A stretch of 64,000 nucleotides of DNA from a virus, in the IMG/VR virus record IMGVR_UViG_3300044633_000631, positions 1-64,000 of that record, one strand, 5' to 3'. The first letter of the stretch is position 1. Each line of letters starts with the position of its first letter. The position numbers and the translations under genes were made by a program. Positions 57,441 to 64,000 of this stretch are shown in pieces. The notes under the pieces are model-generated. The model worked only from the letters and a program-made list of their open reading frames with translations, was not told the origin of the DNA and did no database searches.

Positions 57441-57586
57441 GCTTTTAACCATTCTGAAAATAAATTAATATAACGATCAACTGTTGCTACAGAATCCTCG
57501 TATCCACTTTTGCCTTCACCTAGCATTGCTCTTAATAGCTTAAGCAAACTAAGTACTTCAATTACTTCTTCTTTAAGCACTAGCAT
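57437..57586 (-). CDS. small helical early protein
   Basis: 49 residues from the ATG at 57586 (MLVLKEEVIEVLSLLKLLRA); the longer frame would lie inside the DUF1737-like gene. Mostly one leucine-rich helix, then GYEDSVATVDRYINLFSEWL. Function unknown. Confidence 0.5.
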   Translation of the reverse strand: MLVLKEEVIEVLSLLKLLRAMLGEGKSGYEDSVATVDRYINLFSEWLKA

Positions 57587-57752
57587 TATCTCGTACCATA
57601 GCTTGAACATAAAGTGGAGTAACATCGGGAGGTGCGCATGCTGCAACTCCGCCCAGTGGCATCCAACCTTGGTGCAATAGCTCTACTACCATGTTTTCTA
57701 AAAGTTTACAGCTTACAGCTTCTAATAATTGATATTGCATTTGACTAATCAT
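57573..57752 (-). CDS. DUF1737-like small protein
   Basis: 59 residues: MQYQLLEAVSCKLLENMVVELLHQGWMPLGG, then YVQAMVR. The pattern Y-x-x-x-x-A-x-x-x-x-L-x-x-x-V-x-x-L-x-x-GW-x-PLGG...YxQAMV is the DUF1737 signature. Overlaps both neighbours. The later gene at 59611 has a related layout. Confidence 0.68.
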   Translation of the reverse strand: MISQMQYQLLEAVSCKLLENMVVELLHQGWMPLGGVAACAPPDVTPLYVQAMVRDNASA

Positions 57753-57939
57753 TTCTTATACCTGTTCTTTCTTTAGCTTTAAGTTGTCTTTCCCAATTAA
57801 CTAAATATGGTTCAATGGATTCTTTATCCCATGTGGCATCTGCTCCATGATTAGGTAATCGTCCTGAATACAATGCCATACCTAGTTGCATCTGGTTGAT
57901 ACCTAATCTAATCATTACATCTCTAGTGCTTACTCTCAT
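57745..57939 (-). CDS. small HTH-like protein
   Basis: 64 residues from the ATG at 57939 (MRVSTRDVMIRLGINQMQLG), which has GGA at a fair distance; 57951 is the alternative. STRDVMIRLGINQMQLGMAL fits a helix-turn-helix; then PHGADATWDKESIEPYLVNWERQ. Possible early regulator. Confidence 0.58.
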   Translation of the reverse strand: MRVSTRDVMIRLGINQMQLGMALYSGRLPNHGADATWDKESIEPYLVNWERQLKAKERTGIRND

Positions 57940-58102
57940 TTTTGATTCCATGAATAATTATAATCGTTTCAAGTTCAGCAATCTTATCTTGAAGTTTTTC
58001 ATTCAGTTCAGATTGTGTACGCGCAACCTTATACCAATGAATATTCTTATACATTACAAAAAGTAATGAGCACCATAGTGCTATATCACCGTAAGACATC
58101 AT
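57923..58102 (-). CDS. small TM/coiled-coil protein (spanin- or Rz-like candidate)
   Basis: 59 residues: GDIALWCSLLFVMYKNIHWY is an N-terminal TM segment, followed by a coiled coil SELNEKLQDKIAELETIII. GAGGTAAAAATAG precedes the ATG. Located two genes below the SleB hydrolase, so a spanin-like or holin-associated role is possible. Confidence 0.55.
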   Translation of the reverse strand: MMSYGDIALWCSLLFVMYKNIHWYKVARTQSELNEKLQDKIAELETIIIIHGIKNESKH

Positions 58103-58235
58103 CTATTTTTACCTCTATAATTTTTAATATATCAATTCCAAAGATTCTAAGAGGAATATAAAAAATGAATAGCAATACAAATAATGGTATTACCACCGCC
58201 AATGAAAACATGGCTTGACAAATATCTTTAAACAT
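58086..58235 (-). CDS. small membrane protein (holin candidate)
   Basis: 49 residues with a single TM segment (MFSLAVVIPLFVLLFIFYIPL), then IFGIDILKIIEVKIDDVL. GGAAATAATT precedes the ATG. Lies between the 88-aa gene and the TM/coiled-coil gene, close to SleB. Holin is a guess from size and context. Confidence 0.52.
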   Translation of the reverse strand: MFKDICQAMFSLAVVIPLFVLLFIFYIPLRIFGIDILKIIEVKIDDVLR

Positions 58236-58237
58236 AA

Positions 58238-58504
58238 TTATTTCCACATTGCCGATTGTTGTTGTTGATTCAAAGTCAGACTCTTGACTTTATTCTCAAA
58301 TGCTACTAATGTAACATATTCTTCTCCAGCTAAGTAAGCGGTTTTATACATATGATCAATATTACTATCTAGTAATGCTCTATCAAGCATATGTTTATTT
58401 CGTGGTGTGAATGTTTCATCATTCCACTGGTCACAGACGTATTCCTCAAATGCGTCTATCTCTAAATTTAAAACATAGTTAATCGTACTCAGAATATTAT
58501 CCAT
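58238..58504 (-). CDS. unknown early protein
   Basis: 88 residues from the ATG at 58504 (MDNILSTINYVLNL), with AAGGAGAACCAA before it. Helical; ends VKSLTLNQQQQSAMWK. No known motif. Directly follows SleB. Confidence 0.68.
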   Translation of the reverse strand: MDNILSTINYVLNLEIDAFEEYVCDQWNDETFTPRNKHMLDRALLDSNIDHMYKTAYLAGEEYVTLVAFENKVKSLTLNQQQQSAMWK

Positions 58505-58514
58505 TTGGTTCTCC

Positions 58515-58889
58515 TTAGAAAAATAATAAATCGCCAATTTTTACCATTTTAACATTTGTTCTGAAGCGCTTGCCTAAAGGCACATTATTAAAATGCGTAT
58601 AGCCTTCTGTTAATTTAGTAGTTCTGAGATTTCTGAATAACATTTTTCGCGCCAATTCATATTGCTTATCCAACACATCTCTATCGGCTTTACCTTTAGG
58701 GTGGGGTGTTTTCATACCATGTCGTGCCCATGTAAACAAACCTGGATCACGTTGAATAACATGACATAGATTTTCTCCTGGACGTGCGTGTTCAATTAAT
58801 ACTTGACCTACACCTAACATAGTATCAACTGGTTGGTTTCTTGCCTCGAAATACATTACAGCTACGAGACAACCTATTGATGTTAACAT
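58515..58889 (-). CDS. SleB-type cell wall hydrolase
   Basis: 124 residues from the ATG at 58889, with a near-perfect ribosome site GGAGGAAAGT. VAVMYFEARNQPVDTMLGVGQVLIEHA (E15 the likely catalytic Glu), NLCHVIQRDPGLFTWA and TEGYTHFNNV: the Hydrolase_2/SleB pattern. The N-terminus (LTSIGCLVAVMYF) is hydrophobic but short and also part of the fold. A second, chemically different wall-degrading enzyme from the GH24 lysozyme; likely the main lysis enzyme or a virion component. Confidence 0.88.
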   Translation of the reverse strand: MLTSIGCLVAVMYFEARNQPVDTMLGVGQVLIEHARPGENLCHVIQRDPGLFTWARHGMKTPHPKGKADRDVLDKQYELARKMLFRNLRTTKLTEGYTHFNNVPLGKRFRTNVKMVKIGDLLFF

Positions 58890-58942
58890 ACTTTCCTCCA
58901 TTTTTGTTTTGAGCAGTTAAAGCATACTCAGGCTTTTATTAG

Positions 58943-59290
58943 CTATTCCAGCTCTTTGTAGAATTTAACAATGAGTCGCGGAGGAATTGGTGAATACAGC
59001 TGTAAGGGATTTACCTCGGTATTCACACAAGCCGAAATACCACAACAGCTACTAGCTGTCTCAAAAGAAACCTCTACTTCATCAGTTACTGGATTAACCA
59101 TAATCGTGTTTATCATATCATACACAGGGCCACTTACCTCATGCGCAGCTTTATTTTGATAATAGACTCGCGCATGCAAACCCAGGGTATATACTTCCTT
59201 TGGACCTGATACAGCATCTTCATCGGTCAGTGTCAAGTAGCCTATTTTCTCGTAAGCTGCCACAAGTAACTCTGCAATCGTTGTCGGCAT
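58943..59290 (-). CDS. unknown early protein
   Basis: 115 residues from the ATG at 59290 (MPTTIAELLVAAYEKIG), with GGAGGTTTACTGAT before it. FETASSCCGISACVNTEV contains three Cys; the pattern might bind metal. Otherwise unknown. Confidence 0.68.
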   Translation of the reverse strand: MPTTIAELLVAAYEKIGYLTLTDEDAVSGPKEVYTLGLHARVYYQNKAAHEVSGPVYDMINTIMVNPVTDEVEVSFETASSCCGISACVNTEVNPLQLYSPIPPRLIVKFYKELE

Positions 59291-59291
59291 A

Positions 59292-59609
59292 TCAGTAAAC
59301 CTCCACGAAATTAATTTGATAAGACCAATCATCGCCTTTGACGATGAAGATTTCAAAATTACATCCTGGATCAATCTCTTCTTGATCTACTCGCTGACAA
59401 AAAGAATTCGGGTCGCAGCTACGACACACTTTCATGAAGTCTTCCACACGTCCGTTAAAATCTTCAAAAACATCTTTAATGTCATTTTCTGTAAATGTTG
59501 AAACAACTTCGACAACGCCATTACAATTCCAAATAACATGTGCATAAAGCTTTTTCCCAAGGCAATTATTCAACAAAAAAGCATTGGATTCTTCTTTTGA
59601 AATAAACAT
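59292..59609 (-). CDS. unknown early protein with Cys cluster
   Basis: 105 residues from the ATG at 59609 (MFISKEESNAFLLNNCLG). DFMKVCRSCDPNSFCQRV and PGCNFEIFIVKGDDWSY. Cys spacing C-x-x-C-x-x-x-x-x-C suggests a metal site. No known family. Confidence 0.68.
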   Translation of the reverse strand: MFISKEESNAFLLNNCLGKKLYAHVIWNCNGVVEVVSTFTENDIKDVFEDFNGRVEDFMKVCRSCDPNSFCQRVDQEEIDPGCNFEIFIVKGDDWSYQINFVEVY

Positions 59610-59610
59610 A

Positions 59611-59814
59611 TTAACCCCATTTTTGTAAGATAAAAATTGTGTAAGATCCGTGGTAACCTTCTGTACCACCTGTTGTAATTACATCTGTTAATTCATATTC
59701 AGATTCCATTAATGCTTGTAGTTCAGAGTAGTCAGCTTTATGGCCAACAGCAATGTTTAGTATCTTTACTTCGTGTTTCTTCTTTGGTTGTGTTAAACCT
59801 ATTACATTGCTCAT
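59611..59814 (-). CDS. small protein, DUF1737/DUF4177-like layout
   Basis: 67 residues from the ATG at 59814, overlapping the HTH gene's stop (ATGA). Ends ELQALMESEYELTDVITTGG... HGSYTIFILQKW, similar in order to small phage proteins with a L-x-x-x-GYE-x-x-x-x-(T)GG...Y-x-I-(F)-L-x-K end. Function unknown. Confidence 0.65.
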   Translation of the reverse strand: MSNVIGLTQPKKKHEVKILNIAVGHKADYSELQALMESEYELTDVITTGGTEGYHGSYTIFILQKWG

Positions 59815-60095
59815 ACCGCAAATCCATACCATTTGCCAACAGGCATTATCGGGTTAGCAAGAAACTTGCACATCGGATTTGTGATCTCAATGGCTTCTCT
59901 CTCTTTCTTTCTTAAGTTATGCATACATGCTTTTAAATCAACACCACTATAAACATAAGTTATGCTACCGTTTTTATTACGTATAGAATCTACTGGATCT
60001 GCTTGACTTTTTACGATACGTGTACGAACAGTATTAGGTGTTGTTCCAGTCAATTCTGCGTATTCATGTATTGTAAATCTTTGTGGCTGTGTCAT
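59811..60095 (-). CDS. helix-turn-helix DNA-binding protein
   Basis: 94 residues. FTIHEYAELTGTTPNTVRTRI (7-27) is an HTH of the MerR/excisionase kind; then VYSGVDLKACMHNLRKKEREAIE. Lies directly below RNA polymerase 2, separated by 8 nt. Possibly regulates early transcription. Confidence 0.7.
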   Translation of the reverse strand: MTQPQRFTIHEYAELTGTTPNTVRTRIVKSQADPVDSIRNKNGSITYVYSGVDLKACMHNLRKKEREAIEITNPMCKFLANPIMPVGKWYGFAV

Positions 60096-60103
60096 ATAAA
60101 CTC

Positions 60104-62323
60104 CTATGCGAAAGCGTATTCGCTTTCTAGAATTAAATTAATATCAAGATCACCCATCTCAAGATAAGTAAGATCTCCGTCAATATCATCCATTATTGGA
60201 AACAATGGATTATCTTTATAAAGTTCTACAAATGTCTCGCGAACTATTCTAAAGAGATTTGGCATGTCAGCAAATAAACAACCATAGCTGTCATGAATTG
60301 TTGTAATTGTAAAATCACAACGGTGTGTAGTAAGTGCTAAGTGTGCTGCATCTAAACTATGAATAACGTTAGGTGCTGCTCCTTGAGACTGCTTACCTTT
60401 ACTAGGAACCACATCTTCAATAAAACATATTGCTAATTGAAAAGTGTTTTCATAATAACCTGTAGATTTACGTGACCCAACTGGTGGCCCATACTGTACA
60501 TAAATCTTTTTAACTTTACCTTCTGTATAATTTTGTACCACAGGAAAGTTTACTATTGGAACATTCCATGATAAAAATTCTTCAATTTTCTCACAGTTTC
60601 TTCCGGCATTCTCAAATATATTTAACAGCCTCATTGGCTTCTCTAATGAAGCTTTACAATCTTCAAATACTAATCTGCCCAGCCAAGCTCCCCATTTATG
60701 CTCCATATGAAGTAGCAAGTCTATTCCATGCTTTTTTGCATCAAGGATTTGTTGCTCTCCCAATCCATAGCTGCTACCTCCATAAGGAAGAGTCATAGTG
60801 TTTCTTTTAACTATCTTCCTTCTTTGTTTCAAATCCTTTATACGATTCCAAAATACAGGTGCTGCAACAGAGCCAATATCAGCCCATTGTTGTTTATAGG
60901 CTTTAATTTGAGCTACTAGTTGATTCCTAATTTCAGACTTAGGTTCGGATGCAGTAATCTTTTTCTTTAATTTAATTAAGCCATCTATAAAATCTTCACA
61001 TTGAAAGATTAAATCCGCTGGCATTCTTGCTATGTCATTAGATATTTTATTCCATACATGTTCGGCAACATATGCATATAAATCACCTGGAAGTTCTAAT
61101 GGAATTAAATTAACATATGGAGCTGTTATTTCATCTCTTGTTAATGCAGATAAATGTTGTGAGCCGTTCGTTGATCCGTCAATAAAACATTCAACATGTG
61201 ACTCATACTCTAAATATCTTGGTCCCAATTTTAAAGCATTTCTTAATTCAATACATGCACTTAAGAATTGCCATGGCTTATCTCCTGACATCCATCCTTG
61301 ATTTACTTTTGGACTTTCTGCATATGATAATAAAATCTCTTGATTGTCTAATACCCACTGATATCGGTCTTTGAGATTGATCTTATCCGTCTTTGCACCA
61401 TCTTCACGTCCTGATGAACCTGCCCAGTTACTGGCGATAGATACACATAGCCAAAAGAAACCCTCTTCACCAATTACTTTCTTATCTTGACGCATTAAAA
61501 GACCTTTAGCAATATCACTAGATTGTTCATGGAGATATGCCGTTGTTGGATATTTCCTTCCACGGAAATCAAGGTAATACATATGGTAAAATACAGTATC
61601 CATGAACTTATCTGCTATAGATAGAATAGCTTTTGTTTCCCTTAATTTAGTAGTCTTAGCTTGAGGATTTTGCTGCTCCCATATATCACTAAATGCATCA
61701 GTATGGTTATTCAATGCCCATTTAGAAACATTATAAACTTCTTTGTTTATTTGCCAACCCGTATTTAAGCTCTTATTTACTGAATCAAATACTATAGGAT
61801 GTGTTGCAGGTGTTAATTTTGTTGGAACATCTTTATTACCCGTCTTGACTAATACTTGTCCAGTAGGGTGTTTGAATTCTGTATAAGATTCATATGGTGT
61901 TACTGAAGGTAATTTACCCTTGGCACCTTCTCTGCTTACACTTTCCCATAGTAATTGTATTGTCGCATCATCTAAGACTTCTACAATATATGTTGCATGA
62001 CCATTACCAGCAGAACCTAGTACTGCTCTAAGCATTCCAAGCTCTTCAAATGAGTATAGTATGAATGCACCAGTCTTAGCCGCAACAGATGAATCTTTCT
62101 TTAAACCTCGTCTTACTGAATGCCCAATAATGCTAATGACTTCTACCATTAATATTTGTTTGTTTACAGCACCTCTCTTTGGACGAGTGTATAAGTATAC
62201 GTTAGATATTATTACATCTAATACGCTTTCTAAGTCAATTTCTTTTAGAAATTTTAGCGGACTTTGAGGAGCTATTTCTAATTGCATCCTTCTTTTTAAT
62301 GACTTCAATAGTTGTATTCTCAT
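60104..62323 (-). CDS. T7-type single-subunit RNA polymerase (polymerase 2)
   Basis: 739 residues, about 144 shorter than T7 RNAP (883), mostly lost N-terminally (catalytic D382 vs T7 D537). Motifs: MYYLDFRGRKYP (248-259; T7 D-x-R-G-R-x-Y), motif A IDGSTNGSQH with D382, motif B with R502, K506, Y514 and G515 at T7 spacing, and motif C TIHDSYG with H677 and D678. Y514 to D678 is 164 residues, close to T7, so there is no B-C insertion. AAAGGATCAG precedes the ATG. It is the likely reader of the 19-bp motifs further down. The shortened N-terminal part could change promoter recognition, as in N4 RNAPII. Confidence 0.95.
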   Translation of the reverse strand: MRIQLLKSLKRRMQLEIAPQSPLKFLKEIDLESVLDVIISNVYLYTRPKRGAVNKQILMVEVISIIGHSVRRGLKKDSSVAAKTGAFILYSFEELGMLRAVLGSAGNGHATYIVEVLDDATIQLLWESVSREGAKGKLPSVTPYESYTEFKHPTGQVLVKTGNKDVPTKLTPATHPIVFDSVNKSLNTGWQINKEVYNVSKWALNNHTDAFSDIWEQQNPQAKTTKLRETKAILSIADKFMDTVFYHMYYLDFRGRKYPTTAYLHEQSSDIAKGLLMRQDKKVIGEEGFFWLCVSIASNWAGSSGREDGAKTDKINLKDRYQWVLDNQEILLSYAESPKVNQGWMSGDKPWQFLSACIELRNALKLGPRYLEYESHVECFIDGSTNGSQHLSALTRDEITAPYVNLIPLELPGDLYAYVAEHVWNKISNDIARMPADLIFQCEDFIDGLIKLKKKITASEPKSEIRNQLVAQIKAYKQQWADIGSVAAPVFWNRIKDLKQRRKIVKRNTMTLPYGGSSYGLGEQQILDAKKHGIDLLLHMEHKWGAWLGRLVFEDCKASLEKPMRLLNIFENAGRNCEKIEEFLSWNVPIVNFPVVQNYTEGKVKKIYVQYGPPVGSRKSTGYYENTFQLAICFIEDVVPSKGKQSQGAAPNVIHSLDAAHLALTTHRCDFTITTIHDSYGCLFADMPNLFRIVRETFVELYKDNPLFPIMDDIDGDLTYLEMGDLDINLILESEYAFA

Positions 62324-62373
62324 CTGATCCTTTGCTGTTTAAAATACTGGAGAACGCACATAGTAGTAATAAA

Positions 62374-62502
62374 TTAAATATCGGCATTGTCACCACTATT
62401 TACTAAATGTACTACTGTTGCCATAATTACTACAGGTGTAGTCAATCCGAATAATACGGAAGCTAACCATACTGTTGCCGCATAATTTAATGTATTAGTC
62501 AT
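62374..62502 (-). CDS. small membrane protein right after a terminator
   Basis: 42 residues: MTNTLNYAATVWLASVLFGL, TTPVVIMATVVHLV, mostly hydrophobic. The ATG follows the terminator T-run almost at once and has no ribosome site. A similar arrangement is found at 38494. Function unknown. Confidence 0.45.
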   Translation of the reverse strand: MTNTLNYAATVWLASVLFGLTTPVVIMATVVHLVNSGDNADI

Positions 62503-62504
62503 AG

Positions 62505-62583
62505 AAAGAAAAAAATAAGGGTTAACCCTCCCACATCCCTAATACACCCCCAATTAAGGGAATGTATTAGGGATGTGGGAGGG
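62505..62583 (-). terminator. strong intrinsic terminator with a 21-bp stem
   Basis: On the minus strand the arms at 62583-62563 and 62546-62526 are perfectly complementary over 21 bp (key run CCTCCCACATCCCTAATACA), with a 16-nt loop, then CCTTATTTTTTTCTTTC. One of the longest perfect stems in the window. It separates the first small membrane genes from RNA polymerase 2. Confidence 0.92.
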
Positions 62584-62620
62584 GATATTCTTACTTACAG
62601 AGTCAACAGACTCTGACTTT

Positions 62621-63013
62621 CTATGGCAGTGTTCGAAGCTCTTTAAGTAGTTCGTAATCCTTTTTGCCTATATAGATCGGGTTGAGGGACCCTTTTAAAT
62701 TTACAACTGGATAAACACTTATTCCATCTTTTACAAATTCCTTTAAAAGATAGATATCTTCAACATCTAACTTTTTAGCACTGAAAGTATATTCCGGTGG
62801 TTTATCTTTTTTGTCCACTGGATAGTGACCTTCTAGAACAATATAACCATTCCACTTAGCCTCCTTTGCTAAACGTCTTAATTCACGTTTAGCTTTTATA
62901 GCTTCAAGTTTTTTCTTCTTCTTAAAATCCTCATCAGCTTCTTTTATGAAGTCTTGACAGTCTTTAGTAAAGAAGATCCCAACTGCAATTGCCACAATCC
63001 AAAGAGGGTTCAT
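62621..63013 (-). CDS. N-terminal membrane-anchored protein
   Basis: 130 residues. TM WIVAIAVGIFFT (5-16), then a Lys-rich coiled region (DFKKKKKLEAIKAKRELRRL), then a globular part (GYIVLEGHYPVDKK... GISVYPVVNLKGSLNPIYIG). Last gene before the long-stem terminator. Unknown function. Confidence 0.68.
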   Translation of the reverse strand: MNPLWIVAIAVGIFFTKDCQDFIKEADEDFKKKKKLEAIKAKRELRRLAKEAKWNGYIVLEGHYPVDKKDKPPEYTFSAKKLDVEDIYLLKEFVKDGISVYPVVNLKGSLNPIYIGKKDYELLKELRTLP

Positions 63014-63285
63014 AGTAACAACCCTCCTAAAAGGAATGGTACAATGAGTATAATGTCAAACACTAGCCTCCCGATATTAAGCAAATAGTGATACATATAC
63101 CAGCTGTTGATTCCAACTGGCATTGTTACAACTGCAACAGCTCCAATTACAACTGCTGTAGCAGCTATAGTTGATGTTACAATTTCCACTTGAGCCTCAA
63201 TAGCGGTCTCAGCAGGTGTTCTTGAGTCTTCTAGTTTGTTTAAAACTAAGGCACCCAAACCAACAAGTAATACTAATGGTATCAT
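63010..63285 (-). CDS. membrane protein
   Basis: 91 residues with three hydrophobic parts: PLVLLVGLGALVL; IVTSTIAATAVVIGAVAVV; LVFDIILIVPFLLGGLLL. Overlaps both neighbours by 4 nt (ATGA). Role not known; an early membrane protein could act in superinfection exclusion, but nothing shows this. Confidence 0.68.
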   Translation of the reverse strand: MIPLVLLVGLGALVLNKLEDSRTPAETAIEAQVEIVTSTIAATAVVIGAVAVVTMPVGINSWYMYHYLLNIGRLVFDIILIVPFLLGGLLL

Positions 63286-63563
63286 TTCTTTTCTCCAAAT
63301 AATGCATCAAATAAAGTGTATACAGCAAAGCCAACAACTACCCCTGCTACAATAGGGTTTAATACAACAGCTGTTCCTGTTGCAGCAGCTGTCGCAAACG
63401 GTGTAACAATCGTTTGTGCACCTACTTGTAAGGCTGTTCGTGTAACAACTACAGAAGCTACTTCTGCAATTATTATTGGCGCTTGCGCAGCTACGTAAGA
63501 GCCTGCGAGATATCCAGCTGATACTGGGGCCACTACATCTAAAACTTTGCTTAGTTCGCTCAT
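63282..63563 (-). CDS. Ala/Val/Gly-rich membrane protein
   Basis: 93 residues: long low-complexity hydrophobic stretch (SAGYLAGSYVAAQAPIIIAE, VVLNPIVAGVVVGFAVYTLF) and a charged end DALFGEKK. A long other-frame reading across the same DNA gives a Ser/Cys-rich product and is not credible. Function unknown. Confidence 0.68.
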   Translation of the reverse strand: MSELSKVLDVVAPVSAGYLAGSYVAAQAPIIIAEVASVVVTRTALQVGAQTIVTPFATAAATGTAVVLNPIVAGVVVGFAVYTLFDALFGEKK

Positions 63564-63592
63564 TGTAAGCTTCCTCTTGGAATGTGAAGTTA

Positions 63593-63844
63593 TTAAAGAT
63601 TAATTTTGAATGAATAAATGCCTTTTTCAGATATACGTAGGTCTGAGCCTTCATGCATCCAAATAAGATAGCCAGCTTCTCCTACGTCGAGTGTGCTAAC
63701 AATAGCCCAGGGATTTCCATCAGGCGGATATATTGCTGTTACTTCAGAGTTATTTCTTTTTCCTTCATAAACTTGACCTGTTAATTCAGAGTCATTAAGA
63801 AGATTTAATTCTACTATTACACATGCAATTTTAATTAATTTCAT
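63593..63844 (-). CDS. small unknown early protein
   Basis: 83 residues. MKLIKIACVIVELNLLN is weakly like a signal peptide; then beta-rich GQVYEGKRNNSEVTAIYPPD, PWAIVSTLDVGEAGYLIWMH. AAAAGGTAAAT precedes the ATG. Unknown function. Confidence 0.66.
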   Translation of the reverse strand: MKLIKIACVIVELNLLNDSELTGQVYEGKRNNSEVTAIYPPDGNPWAIVSTLDVGEAGYLIWMHEGSDLRISEKGIYSFKINL

Positions 63845-63861
63845 TTTGATTTACCTTTTAG

Positions 63862-64000
63862 TTAGATTGCATTGCTGCGATTGTAGCCATGATTGCGGCC
63901 ATTTGATCTTCTACATTGTTGTCTAGAGCTTTGATACTTTCATCATGAGCAATTTTCATTGCTTCTAATTCAGAATAGACTGCTGCTTTTGCTTGTTGAA
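63862..64000 (-). CDS. partial gene at the right edge (C-terminal end only)
   Basis: 46 codons remain, QQAKAAVYSELEAMKIAHDE then SIKALDNNVEDQMAAIMATI and stop at 63862. A helical, charged end. The start lies beyond base 64000. Nothing more can be said. Confidence 0.65.

Noticed and set aside
62235-62387. 50-codon frame (MPIFNLLLLCAFSS...) overlapping the start of polymerase 2 as a lipoprotein/spanin.
   Set aside because: It overlaps the polymerase by 89 nt, lacks the Gly/Ala before Cys of a good lipobox, and has no ribosome site.
63307-63654. Minus-strand frame giving a Ser/Cys-rich product.
   Set aside because: Composition is implausible and it overlaps the hydrophobic protein at 63282-63563, which has ATGA coupling to its neighbour.
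1-64000. tRNA genes.
   Set aside because: No cloverleaf with a typical GTTCRANYC arm was noticed; a tRNAscan-SE run would settle it.

Overview
The window is part of the genome of a tailed bacteriophage. It is AT-rich, every supported gene is read from the minus strand, genes are tightly packed with many ATGA/TAATG overlaps, and head, tail, replication and lysis modules are all present. It is not the whole genome: the tape-measure gene runs off the left edge and a small gene runs off the right edge. A tape-measure protein, a lambda-like tail assembly chaperone frameshift and a tail tube gene, with no sheath gene seen, suggest a long, non-contractile tail (inference). The host cannot be named from the sequence. 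A haem oxygenase plus a bilin reductase suggest an aquatic phage.

Layout in transcription order, from high to low coordinates. 64.0-57.0 kb (probably early): small membrane and unknown proteins, a strong terminator, a T7-type single-subunit RNA polymerase, HTH proteins and a SleB-type cell-wall hydrolase. 57.0-46.3 kb (replication): gp2.5-like SSB, DUF3310 protein, family A DNA polymerase, MazG-like protein, FEN-type 5' nuclease, GIY-YIG nuclease, primase-helicase, ribonucleotide reductase NrdB and NrdA, and ATP-dependent DNA ligase. 46.3-38.3 kb (accessory): many small genes, including an expanded family of short modules beginning K-x-Y-x-T-x-x-G, two degenerate HNH proteins, and an Ala-rich protein with its own promoter and terminator. 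38.0-24.0 kb: terminase, an N-terminal-TM coiled-coil protein, repetitive structural proteins and fibres, two fibre/chaperone pairs, a haem oxygenase, a ferredoxin-dependent bilin reductase and a GH24 lysozyme. 24.0-12.9 kb: portal, a 1775-residue MuF protein, scaffold, capsid, connectors and tail tube. 12.9-0 kb: tail chaperones with a GGGAAAG slippery site, a gp10-like protein and a tape measure of more than 3868 residues carrying a lytic transglycosylase domain.

The most striking gene is the 1775-residue protein. Its N-terminus is a MuF head-morphogenesis domain, and downstream lie all the catalytic motifs of a T7/N4-type single-subunit RNA polymerase. The phage therefore seems to encode two such polymerases: one probably packaged in the head and injected, and one made early. 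A 19-bp element, identical in six copies, lies before gene blocks from SSB onward and is the obvious candidate promoter for one of them. Together this suggests a self-contained cascade: virion polymerase, then early genes including polymerase 2, then middle and late genes.

The second notable system is the adjacent haem oxygenase and bilin reductase pair, placed between tail fibres and lysozyme. It resembles the oceanic-phage PcyX arrangement and would convert host haem to a reduced bilin.
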